A DNA stretch of 33,332 bases. Source: Acidobacteriaceae bacterium (GTDB lineage: Bacteria; Acidobacteriota; Terriglobia; Terriglobales; Acidobacteriaceae). Numbering within the stretch: position 1 is the stretch's first letter; every line of letters begins with the position of its first letter. The notes beneath the pieces are model-generated. The model was not told the DNA's origin. It did no database searches and worked only from the letters and a program-made list of their open reading frames with translations. Where the stretch lies: assembly GCA_027306695.1 (NCBI GenBank), contig DAHUZH010000020.1, positions 5,134 to 38,465 of the forward strand. Reading direction: 5' to 3'. Shown here piece after piece: positions 15,660 through 22,202 of the stretch. The translations under genes were made by a program, and so were the position numbers.

Positions 15660-15992
15660 CTACGGGAAAAGCCAGGCCATGAAGTTGACCGCGCCGATCG
15701 CCATGCCGATGCCGAAGACGATCCCGGCTAGCATGCGCTTCGATTGACCTTCGCCGTAGGCGAACATCAGGCCGCCGATCACAATGGCGACCAGCGACAA
15801 GCCCGTGGCAATCGGCCCGGTGAATGCCTGTTCGAGAACGCCGACCGCGTTCTCCCACGGGCTGCCGCCGCCCGCTTGCTGCGCGTAGACAGGCAGGGCC
15901 GCCAGCAATAGAAGTGAGGACATGAACCATTTCCGTCGATGCTTACGCAGCGGCAAGGTCCGTGGACATTTTGAGAGAGTGATGCTTTGCAT
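15660..15992 (-). CDS. virB2: VirB2/TrbC-like pilin
   Basis: A 110-aa pilin precursor with a basic N-terminus and a signal helix (MSSLLLLAALPVYA, likely cut after Ala37). Two membrane helices of the mature pilin lie at about residues 56-78 and 86-108. Conserved blocks are SPWENAVGVLEQAFTGPIAT, GGLMFAYGEG and RMLAGIVFGIGMAIGAVNF. It forms the conjugative pilus shaft. The start at 15992 is preceded by AAGGAG; a further upstream ATG adds a non-conserved Arg-rich stretch and is rejected. It is the first gene of the leftward transfer operon, about 50 bases from the predicted transcription start. Confidence 0.93.
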   Translation of the reverse strand: MQSITLSKCPRTLPLRKHRRKWFMSSLLLLAALPVYAQQAGGGSPWENAVGVLEQAFTGPIATGLSLVAIVIGGLMFAYGEGQSKRMLAGIVFGIGMAIGAVNFMAWLFP

Positions 15993-16044
15993 GTGTGCTC
16001 CTTGTGCGCGTCGCCGGTGGAGCGCTGCTCCCCGTTGCACGTCA

Positions 16045-16122
16045 TGAAGCGAAGGTAAGCCCGGATTTCACAGGCCGCTGTTGCACTTTTGGAGGCCGTG
16101 GTGCATTTTTGTCATCAGTAAA
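16045..16122 (-). promoter_or_regulatory. Promoter/operator of the transfer operon
   Basis: On the minus strand a 24-base block (16122-16099) containing ACTGATGAC and AAATGCACCA is identical to 19274-19297. A second TGCA box (AAAGTGCAACA) follows exactly 20 bp later and overlaps the -35 position. No TTGACA is present. A -10-like TACCTT lies at 16057-16052, with GCTTCAT at the likely start point, matching the excisionase promoter in spacing. This fits an activator-dependent promoter for virB2 and downstream genes. Confidence 0.65.
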
Positions 16123-16294
16123 ATGCCACAGTTGTGTCGCTGATTCGACATAAAGGGAAACGCCTGCAAGGGTGCGCAGAGATGGGCATTCCAACCATAA
16201 TCAGCAGAGAATCCGCGAGCATGGCGCGGGTCAAGACCGTAATGGCGTCTGTTCAGAGGTGCTTTCGTCTTGAGGCGCGGCGGGCATGCGGGCA

Positions 16295-17023
16295 TCATCT
16301 CCCGCAGGTTGGAATGCCAAAAGGAGAAAATCGCCTCGCGGCGATTCTCCTGTGGATTCTGTTCATCCGATCTCTGGCTTGTTGAAAATAGGCATCATCC
16401 ATTTCCATGCCGATATATTTGCGGCCCGTCAGCAACGCAGCGGCGCATGTACTTGCGCTTCCGCAGAATGCATCGAGCACGACATCGCCGGGCAGCGAGT
16501 AGGCGCGGATGACCGGCACCAGAGACATCACCGCTTTCTGCGTGGGGTGCAGCTTATTGCCCGTATACAGCAGCCGCTGCACATCCGGGAGAGGACTTCC
16601 CATGATTGGCGGACGGCCTTTCGCGAGTAGATACGCCTGCTCGTGCTGATACTTGAGGAAATCGGTGGCCTTCGTCGTGTACGATTTGCGAAATACCAGA
16701 TGACCGACAGGACGAAAACCCGCATTGCGCCATGCTTCCAGAAACTTCTCGGCGCGCGGCCAGCCGTAAAAACAGAGCATCAGACGATTATCTTTGAGGA
16801 CCCGGAATGCCTCGGCCATCGCGGGCCGGAGCCAGTCTGCATTTCGGTCGTTTGGAAGCGTGCGACCCTGCCGGTCGTGAAAATTTACGAGGTACGGCGG
16901 ATCGGTGAGAATGAAATCGACGCTTGCCTCCGGCATCTGTTGCATGATCTCGATGCAATCGCCGTGAAGGATCGTGTTAGTGAAGTTGCTCTGCTGCGTG
17001 CGAACTGCGCTTGTAGTTGCCAT
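16295..17023 (-). CDS. Beta-class DNA (N4-cytosine/N6-adenine) methyltransferase
   Basis: A 242-aa enzyme with motif IV TDPPYLVNF (DPPY at residues 41-44) ahead of motif I DAFCGSAS (184-191), the circular order of beta-class amino-methyltransferases. KLHPTQK (157-163) precedes motif I, as in this group. DPPY favours N6-adenine but does not exclude N4-cytosine. No restriction partner is adjacent, so it is an orphan enzyme, perhaps protecting the element from host restriction. The ATG at 17023 has GGAG upstream. A longer in-frame start reads into the conserved leader and is rejected. The last codons overlap a terminator-like hairpin. Confidence 0.88.
   Translation of the reverse strand: MATTSAVRTQQSNFTNTILHGDCIEIMQQMPEASVDFILTDPPYLVNFHDRQGRTLPNDRNADWLRPAMAEAFRVLKDNRLMLCFYGWPRAEKFLEAWRNAGFRPVGHLVFRKSYTTKATDFLKYQHEQAYLLAKGRPPIMGSPLPDVQRLLYTGNKLHPTQKAVMSLVPVIRAYSLPGDVVLDAFCGSASTCAAALLTGRKYIGMEMDDAYFQQARDRMNRIHRRIAARRFSPFGIPTCGR
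16323..16350 (-). terminator. Terminator-like hairpin at the methyltransferase 3' end
   Basis: On the minus strand GGAGAATCGCC, a GCGA loop and GGCGATTTTCTCC form a stem with a small bulge, followed by TTTTGG. It overlaps the last coding bases of the methyltransferase gene and would separate it from the transfer operon promoter downstream. Confidence 0.5.
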
Positions 17024-17029
17024 GATCAA

Positions 17030-17290
17030 AATCTCCTTCGGTCCCGTGTCTCTGTAGTCGACCGGAACACACTGGGCGAAGCCATGCGAGGGTCCCGCCT
17101 CCCAAGGCCAGCGGGTGCATTTTCGGGAGTGGCTCAAAAAATCTTCTGTGTTCGTTGCAGAAGATTTTTTGAGAGGGCACCGAAACCCTTGAGGGCGTTC
17201 GTTCGCGCCGGCGAACGGACGAAGCAGAACCCGCGCAGTCCGCAGAGTCGGGGTCCCGGCACACGGTCTTTGTGTGCTGGGGTGACGGGG
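17030..17290 (-). promoter_or_regulatory. Structured leader upstream of the beta-class methyltransferase (leader copy B)
   Basis: No gene is seen here. It holds a perfect 16-bp inverted repeat (17133-17148 with 17158-17173, nine-base loop) about 110 bases before the methyltransferase ATG. Flanking blocks align with the ssb leader. Further upstream are a G-T-containing hairpin (CGTTCGTTCGC with GCGAACGGACG, about 17197-17222) and a CCGGCACAC/GTGTGCTGG hairpin near 17256-17280. The segment from 17290 to 17440 shows nothing clear. Confidence 0.6.
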
Positions 17291-17440
17291 CGGCGGTAAA
17301 GACCCGAAGCAGTGTCCGGGCGATGCGCAGAGATTTCGGGCAGGAGATCGGAAACTTGGATGGCAACTGCATTCGCAGGGCGGCAGAGAAACCTCTGCAG
17401 AACCATTTTCCTGCCGGGAGCAACAAGGATCGCGTGAATG

Positions 17441-17860
17441 CTACTGGGGCGATTCCGTATCGTCGTGAAACAGCATGGCCGTAACCGCCAACACCTGCCG
17501 CAGGACATCTTCCGGGAGCACCTTCGCGATCGGCTGTGCCGCTGCGATCTCGGACGGATGCGGCACGAGGATTTCTTCTTCTTCGCAAGCGGTCGCATCG
17601 TTCGACTGGAGCAACCGCAGAAACTCGGCTTTGTTTCCGGCGGAGTTGAAGGAGAACAGCAGCTCGTACACGTCCTCTTTGGCATCGCCGACCAGGGCCA
17701 GCATGCGCGTGTCCGTCATCTGCGCATAGGCAAACATATAGCCGATGGCTTCCGCTCCGCGAGCGCGATCTTCTTCGTCATCGCTACGCAGAAACTCGAT
17801 CAGCACTAGCCAGTCAGTCTCATCGCGCCAGAGAGATGGAATGCCGGGAGAGTTATGCAT
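17441..17860 (-). CDS. Acidic helical hypothetical protein
   Basis: A 139-aa acidic, Leu/Ala-rich protein: MHNSPGIPSLWRDETDWLVL, FLRSDDEEDRARGAEAIGYM and NAEFLRLL-like helices, an acidic stretch with CEEEE, and a C-terminal helix with LPEDVLRQVLAVTAMLFHDD. I do not recognise a family. The ATG at 17860 follows the stop of the NERD-domain gene by two bases, so the two are almost certainly co-transcribed and may act together, for example as a partner or immunity factor (inference). A longer in-frame start would overlap the NERD gene and is rejected. Confidence 0.6.
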   Translation of the reverse strand: MHNSPGIPSLWRDETDWLVLIEFLRSDDEEDRARGAEAIGYMFAYAQMTDTRMLALVGDAKEDVYELLFSFNSAGNKAEFLRLLQSNDATACEEEEILVPHPSEIAAAQPIAKVLPEDVLRQVLAVTAMLFHDDTESPQ

Positions 17861-17862
17861 CG

Positions 17863-19236
17863 CTAGCGTGTGACCTCGAAGCCGCGTGCAAGGGCACTTG
17901 CAGAACGATCGGTGTTGTCTCGTGAAGTGACCTGAACCGCATAGAATCCAGGCGCGGCTTGACGGCTGATGGGGTATTTTGCGACGAAACAAGCCCCGTG
18001 GAGATATGCGGAGGTCGATCTCATTTCATGGAAGGCCAGAGTTATGGACTTTCCCCGCGGGTCTCGAACTACTTCCGATGCAGGCGTTCGATGCATGCCT
18101 GCAAACCGAATCGACACCATAGATCCTCGGTGGAACGTTGTTTTCGCCATACATACACAGGACGGTGTAACGAAATTACAAGTATCCAGCGTCGGCACAG
18201 TCGCCTGTGCATACGAGGTGGCAGATGTTGGGGTGGTTGGGAACGCCATACTGACGAACCAGTTCAGGAGTACGCCTAACACAATCAGGCACACCATCCC
18301 ACCAGCAAGGATACCGGGAATCCTGGAAAGTCCACGGCGGGATCCGCGTCGAAATCCAATCGGTCGAAAGAACACAGATTTGCGCCGATAGAAGGGCCGG
18401 GGAGTCCGGTATTTTACGGAAGGCGGCGAAACATGCAGCGCGTGCCGATGGTCCCCCAGCAAATCCTGAAGTTGCAGATGCCGCTTTTGTATCTCCGCCA
18501 TGTCCTGTGTCGAAGCGCAATAGAAGGGCGCTCTGCCGGATCGGGGAGATGCCGTCAGCTTTCTCGAAAGGCAAAGCTTTTCCAGTAGGTCGTCACAGGT
18601 GGAGTCCGAAGCCAGATAGTTGTGGGGTTGGGAGGGAAACTCCGCCTTCACCAGGTTCGGAAAGAAGATCAGATTGCAGACGTAAGGAGTCCATCCAAGT
18701 TGCTTTTCGATGTACGGCTTGACGCTGTGAATCTGTGCGTTGCTCTGCGCACTGGCGCTCTTCCAGCCATCGCGGTAGAGCACACGAGCATTCGTTCCGA
18801 TGAGATCGACCTTGTCCCTTCCATGCGCCTTGACCTCGATGACCGCAAGGATGTCGAGGAACAAAACCTCCGCTGTCTCCGACCAACCTGGCAGTCGAAT
18901 TCTGCGGGTAAATTCAGAGGGAAAGTGCGCATGCAGCAGAATGTCGATCTGCTCCCGCTTCTGCCCTGTGAAGTAAACATCGGTGTGGATGGAGATCGTG
19001 CCGCTGTCCCTCGGAAGGGCCGCGCGCCGGATGATGTCGCGGAGCCGTTCTGCGGCCTTGTACTCGGTGGTGCCGGGCAATCCGTAAACCGTGATGGAAA
19101 GCGCTTCTGTGTTCATCGTGAACCCAAATTGGCAGGCATTCGCCTGTCGGTTGACCCCATTGTCGCCGAGGTTGTTCCACAAAGCGAGCCGATTCCACCA
19201 GATATCATCCTCAGTTGTTGCAATCTGTACTGACAT
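17863..19236 (-). CDS. NERD-nuclease-like protein with transmembrane helix and C-terminal beta domain
   Basis: A 457-aa protein. Residues about 50-185 look like a NERD (PD-D/ExK) nuclease-related domain: REQIDILLHAHF (Asp98), AVIEVKAHGR (Glu134-x-Lys136), then SAQSNAQIHSVKPYI with the conserved helical Gln region. A basic linker (PFYRRKSVFFRPIGFRRGSR) leads to one membrane helix at about 309-332 (ILAGGMVCLIVLGVLLNWFV). The last about 120 residues are beta-rich with four cysteines and resemble an Ig-like domain. NERD proteins are implied in DNA processing, and some act in phage defence. The combination here is unusual. The start at 19236 has only a weak ribosome site; Met41 is an alternative. 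Confidence 0.65.
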   Translation of the reverse strand: MSVQIATTEDDIWWNRLALWNNLGDNGVNRQANACQFGFTMNTEALSITVYGLPGTTEYKAAERLRDIIRRAALPRDSGTISIHTDVYFTGQKREQIDILLHAHFPSEFTRRIRLPGWSETAEVLFLDILAVIEVKAHGRDKVDLIGTNARVLYRDGWKSASAQSNAQIHSVKPYIEKQLGWTPYVCNLIFFPNLVKAEFPSQPHNYLASDSTCDDLLEKLCLSRKLTASPRSGRAPFYCASTQDMAEIQKRHLQLQDLLGDHRHALHVSPPSVKYRTPRPFYRRKSVFFRPIGFRRGSRRGLSRIPGILAGGMVCLIVLGVLLNWFVSMAFPTTPTSATSYAQATVPTLDTCNFVTPSCVCMAKTTFHRGSMVSIRFAGMHRTPASEVVRDPRGKSITLAFHEMRSTSAYLHGACFVAKYPISRQAAPGFYAVQVTSRDNTDRSASALARGFEVTR

Positions 19237-19273
19237 GCCGGAAATGTCTCTTTAACGCAACAAATTGTGTCCG

Positions 19274-19352
19274 TTTACTGATGACAAAAATGCACCAGTG
19301 CGTACAGAAATGCACCAGTAAGCCCGAAATTTCGGCCTTAAAGTAGCTTCAT
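19274..19352 (+). promoter_or_regulatory. Promoter/operator of the excisionase-integrase genes
   Basis: The 24-base block at 19274-19297 is identical, in opposite orientation, to the one before virB2. AAATGCACCA recurs at 19288 and 19308, a spacing of 20 bp. The second copy covers the -35 position. TAAAGT at 19339-19344 is a -10-like element and GCTTCAT at 19346-19352 matches the virB2 start region. CCGAAATTTCGG (19324-19335), a perfect palindrome, lies between box and -10. Confidence 0.65.
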
Positions 19353-19356
19353 TCGG

Positions 19357-19379
19357 AGCGAAAAGCTTCACTTTTCGCT
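19357..19379 (+). promoter_or_regulatory. Hairpin in the excisionase 5' leader
   Basis: A perfect 9-bp stem, AGCGAAAAG with CTTTTCGCT, and a five-base loop lie just after the predicted transcription start and 36 bases before the excisionase ATG. It may affect mRNA stability or act as an attenuator. There is no T-tract. Confidence 0.4.
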
Positions 19380-19415
19380 TGACAGCTTTGGAGCATAGGT
19401 CGAACGGGAGGAAAT

Positions 19416-19700
19416 ATGGAGGAACTGGATACATCCACCAGGATGGATGCGAACCGAACATTCGAGCGGCTACTGGACTGCGGACAGGCAGCGGAGTTGA
19501 TGCACCTGCATCCGGAGACCGTCAAGCGCCTGGCGCGGACGGGCAGGATTGTCGCAGCAAAAATGGGCGGCGTATGGCGTTTTCGCGTCTCCGCCCTCGA
19601 AGCATACCTGCAGGAAATTACGCAAAATACTCAATCCAGAATTGCGAAAACTATGGCACCATCGGAGTCAGCGGTTGGTGTCGTTCGGAACGGGAGATAA
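19416..19700 (+). CDS. Excisionase-like helix-turn-helix protein
   Basis: A 94-aa protein with an HTH_17/excisionase-type winged helix at residues about 15-65: LLDCGQAAELMHLHPETVKR, LARTGRIVAAKMGGVWRFRV, SALEAYLQE. Such proteins sit just upstream of tyrosine integrases and act as recombination directionality factors or as regulators of transfer. GGGAGGAAAT precedes the ATG. The stop is five bases before the integrase start, so both are translated from one message. It is also a candidate regulator for the paired operators described here. Confidence 0.8.
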   Translation: MEELDTSTRMDANRTFERLLDCGQAAELMHLHPETVKRLARTGRIVAAKMGGVWRFRVSALEAYLQEITQNTQSRIAKTMAPSESAVGVVRNGR

Positions 19701-19705
19701 TCATT

Positions 19706-20884
19706 ATGTTCCAACGTACACGGTATCAACAGGGAACGATCAGCCGCGTAAAGCGCAAGCAAGGCCCGGACTGCTGGATTTTCCGTTGGCGGGAAACCGA
19801 CGCCAGCGGAAAGCGGGTCCGCCGGACGAGCATTCTTGGCACGGTCGAGCAATACCCAACCCAAACCAGTGCTTGGAGGGTGGCGGAATCTTTACGCATC
19901 ACCATTAACGAAGAGCAGCCACGGTCGGCCCAGCGGCCGATCTCCGTCGCTGCTCTCATTGACCATTTCAAGCAGCATGAGCTGAAACCAATCCGGGAGG
20001 GCGAGAATGAAGAAGGGCGGGCGTATTCAACCCGTTCTACCTACATCGACATTCTCGATGCCTATGTTGTTCCCGACTGGGGAAAGTACAAGCTGGGTGA
20101 GGTGCGAACGGTGGCTGTCGAGAAATGGCTCGGGAAACTGGAACTGGCTCGTGGCAGTAAAGCGAAAATTCGCAGCATCATGAGCGTCCTGTTCAATCAC
20201 GCCATTCGTCACGAGTTCCTGCCGCAAGGCACGAACCCGATCACGATGGTGCGGCAGAGCGCGAAGCGGATGCGCGCGCCGGACATCCTTGATGTGAGTG
20301 AATTGATCTCGCTGTTCGATCAGCTCTCACACCGGGATCGGGCGATGGTGCTGCTCGATGTCGTTACAGGGCTGCGGCGGGGCGAGCTGATTGGCCTCAA
20401 GTGGCTGGATGTTGACTTCGAGCAGCTTGATCTCTCTGTCACGCGCTCCGTCTACCGGCAGGTGGTTGGCAAGTGCAAGACGGAGATCTCCCAGAAACCA
20501 GTGCCGCTCGATCCATGGGTGGCGGAAGAACTGCTGACATGGAAACGCGCTACTCCCTACAACCAGCCGGAGGACTGGGTCTTCGCAAGCAGGCGGAAGA
20601 AGGGAAAGCAGCCCTACAGTCCCGACTCCATCCTGAAAAGGTGCATTCGTCCAGCGGCGGCGCGGGCGAAGATCGCCAAGCACATCGGATGGCACACCTT
20701 CCGGCGCACCTTTTCGACCTTGTTGAAAGCCAACGGCGAGGACATCAAGGTGGTGCAGGAGCTACTGCGGCACGCAACGGTGAAGATGACGCTTGAGGTC
20801 TACGCGCAAGCGGTCACTCCAGCCAAGCGGCAGGCGCAGTCGAAGGTGGCAGGAATGTTGAAGGCTGGCGTGGGGGTGAAATGA
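19706..20884 (+). CDS. int: Tyrosine site-specific integrase of the element
   Basis: A 392-aa phage-type integrase. The N-terminal arm-binding segment (residues 1-55, GTISRVKRKQ...) is followed by a core-binding SAM-like domain (about 85-175). The catalytic domain carries TGLRRGELIGLKW (Arg about 224), KPVPLDPWVAEEL, HTFRRTFSTLL (His/Arg about 330), LLRHATVKMTLEVY (His about 355) and a nucleophile Tyr at about 365. It integrates and excises the element at the tRNA-Ala 3' end, which begins 70 bases downstream. GGGAGA lies before the ATG. Longer in-frame starts overlap the excisionase and are rejected. Confidence 0.95.
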   Translation: MFQRTRYQQGTISRVKRKQGPDCWIFRWRETDASGKRVRRTSILGTVEQYPTQTSAWRVAESLRITINEEQPRSAQRPISVAALIDHFKQHELKPIREGENEEGRAYSTRSTYIDILDAYVVPDWGKYKLGEVRTVAVEKWLGKLELARGSKAKIRSIMSVLFNHAIRHEFLPQGTNPITMVRQSAKRMRAPDILDVSELISLFDQLSHRDRAMVLLDVVTGLRRGELIGLKWLDVDFEQLDLSVTRSVYRQVVGKCKTEISQKPVPLDPWVAEELLTWKRATPYNQPEDWVFASRRKKGKQPYSPDSILKRCIRPAAARAKIAKHIGWHTFRRTFSTLLKANGEDIKVVQELLRHATVKMTLEVYAQAVTPAKRQAQSKVAGMLKAGVGVK

Positions 20885-20898
20885 AGGTCTTTCTCTTA

Positions 20899-20965
20899 TT
20901 GGACCTTTGTGGACCCTTAATAATTTTCGCAAAGTCTGTAAGTTGTTGATTTATTGGTGGACCTG
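20899..20965. other. Right attachment-site region
   Basis: This is the junction between the integrase stop and the tRNA-Ala 3' end. TGGACC occurs near 20899, TGTGGACCC near 20908 and TGGTGGACC at 20955-20963 (the tRNA CCA end), so short repeats of the tRNA end lie on the element side and might be arm-type sites. The core crossover site is expected within the tRNA T-arm or 3' end; its partner copy is outside the window. Confidence 0.5.
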
Positions 20966-21030
20966 GTCGGGATCGAACCGACGACCTCTTCCATGCCATG
21001 GAAGCGCGCTCCCAGCTGCGCCACAGGCCC
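20955..21030 (-). tRNA. tRNA-Ala (anticodon GGC)
   Basis: 76 nt including an encoded CCA. The acceptor stem is GGGCCTG/CAGGTCC, with D-arm GCGC-AGCTGGGA-GCGC. The anticodon stem CTTCC/GGAAG has loop ATGGCAT (anticodon GGC), and the T-arm is GTCGG-TTCGATC-CCGAC. All stems pair. The 3' end faces the integrase gene, so the element is integrated at this tRNA and leaves an intact copy here. Confidence 0.97.
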
Positions 21031-21047
21031 ACAGACGAACTTTCTCT

Positions 21048-21075
21048 AGTTTACACGAGCCAGCTTTTCAGCCAA
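21048..21075 (-). promoter_or_regulatory. Candidate tRNA-Ala promoter
   Basis: On the minus strand TTGGCT and TAAACT are separated by 16 bp, placing the start about 11 bases before the tRNA 5' end. Confidence 0.45.
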
Positions 21076-21266
21076 TGAACAACCATCCTCTTGCGTCATC
21101 GCGATAAGAGAGAAAAAGAATCTGTCGATACAGCCGTAAAAAATCCCTTACACTACAGTTTCTAGTCTCTGGCAATCGGCTTCTTCATCTCCAGGGGCAA
21201 CGACCGGAGACTAGCCTGCATCCGTCCTTGAAGCTGACGAAAAGGAACAAAATTAAGCGCCCGAGT

Positions 21267-22055
21267 ATGAATATGTTTCGATCGATTCTTTCTTCCGCGA
21301 AAAGACCGCTCGCAGAGCTATTTGCAGTGTTGCGGACGACACGAACGCGCTGCATGCCGGGCACGACGCAATCTTTTCTACTGTTTTTGCTGCTACCTTT
21401 TCTGCTGGCGCCATTTGCTGCATCTTCTCCATTGCAGCAGACTCCGGTTCCAGCCAATTCGGGCATTCCGATGGCCGCTCCAGCAGCCGTTCCCCCGATC
21501 AGCGAATCTTTACGTCCAGTATTGCAGCAGGCAGGCTCGGCTGTGGGTCAAATCAACGTGGATCGCTGGAAATTGTCCCGCGAATGGAAGCGGCAACTCC
21601 AAGGCGACGCAGGTTCGATCCAGCAGGATATTTCTTCGCAACTACCCGGTCTGCTACAGGCTGCGCAGGCGTCTCCGGCTACGCTGGGGCCTCAACTCCG
21701 CCTGATGCACAACGTCGATGCTCTGTACGACGTTCTGGTTCGAGTCACAACAGCAGCCAATATTGCCGGAGAAAAAAACGATGCTGCCCTACTCGGAGAC
21801 GCCTTGCAGAATTTGGAATCCGCTCGAAAGGCTGCGGCAGACCAACTGCTGAGCGCTGCTTCGCGGCAAGATGGCGAGTTGGCAAAGTTTCAGGCCCAGC
21901 TCAACACAGCAGGGAAAACTGACAGCGCAACCGGTGAGCATCCGAAGACCATTGTCGTCAACAACGAATTGACCCATAGCAAGCGGCGTCACAAGACCAT
22001 TCAGCATAAAAAAGCACCCGCAACCCCACCGACTCCGCAGGCAAACAACCGCTGA
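21267..22055 (+). CDS. Secreted or periplasmic hypothetical protein
   Basis: A 262-aa protein from the ATG at 21267. A basic N-terminus is followed by a hydrophobic signal-like stretch (SFLLFLLLPFLLAPFAASS, about residues 36-54). The mature part is Pro/Ala-rich and helical, with LRPVLQQAGSAVGQINVDRW, SQLPGLLQAAQASPATLGPQ and VDALYDVLVRVTTAANIAGE. It ends in a Lys/His/Pro-rich tail. No known family is recognised. A TTG at 21228 and an ATG at 21354 are alternative starts; the last would place the signal peptide at the very N-terminus. It is the first chromosomal gene beyond the tRNA. Confidence 0.6.
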   Translation: MNMFRSILSSAKRPLAELFAVLRTTRTRCMPGTTQSFLLFLLLPFLLAPFAASSPLQQTPVPANSGIPMAAPAAVPPISESLRPVLQQAGSAVGQINVDRWKLSREWKRQLQGDAGSIQQDISSQLPGLLQAAQASPATLGPQLRLMHNVDALYDVLVRVTTAANIAGEKNDAALLGDALQNLESARKAAADQLLSAASRQDGELAKFQAQLNTAGKTDSATGEHPKTIVVNNELTHSKRRHKTIQHKKAPATPPTPQANNR

Positions 22056-22088
22056 AACCGATGATTAGGCCGGATTTACCGCAAACGG

Positions 22089-22117
22089 GGAACCTTTCTC
22101 GCGTTGCAAGGGTCTAA
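22089..22117 (+). promoter_or_regulatory. Candidate ECF-type promoter of the sigma/anti-sigma genes
   Basis: GGAACC and GTCTAA are separated by 17 bp, close to the GGAAC-N16/17-GTCTAA promoters used by RpoE-like ECF factors. This suggests autoregulation of the downstream sigma gene. An 8-bp hairpin (22137-22159) lies in the leader. Confidence 0.55.
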
Positions 22118-22202
22118 CACTTATAGCGGTTTGTTCACCGCCGAAAAACGATCGGCGGTTGTAATATACATCCGCAGCCTGATAGGGTTAGGGGTGACCG
22201 CA

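Larger units (their letters stand above)
1..20958. mobile_element. Integrative and conjugative element, right-hand part
   Basis: Seen: a nearly complete VirB/Trb gene set, SSB-like genes, two DNA methyltransferases, a toxin-antitoxin pair, a group II intron, an IS110 insertion, an excisionase-like HTH gene and a tyrosine integrase. The integrase ends 70 bp from the 3' end of a tRNA-Ala gene. Known: such elements integrate into the 3' end of tRNA genes with the integrase next to the junction. Inferred: the element occupies everything left of the tRNA and continues beyond base 1, where relaxase, coupling protein, VirB11 and the second attachment site would be expected. The exact right boundary within or beside the tRNA 3' end cannot be fixed without the other junction. 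Confidence 0.85.

Noticed and set aside
16183-16319. A 12-bp inverted repeat (GGCATTCCAACC at 16183-16194, complement at 16308-16319)
   Set aside because: The arms are over 110 bases apart, with no supporting structure or repeat elsewhere; it may be chance next to the methyltransferase terminator.
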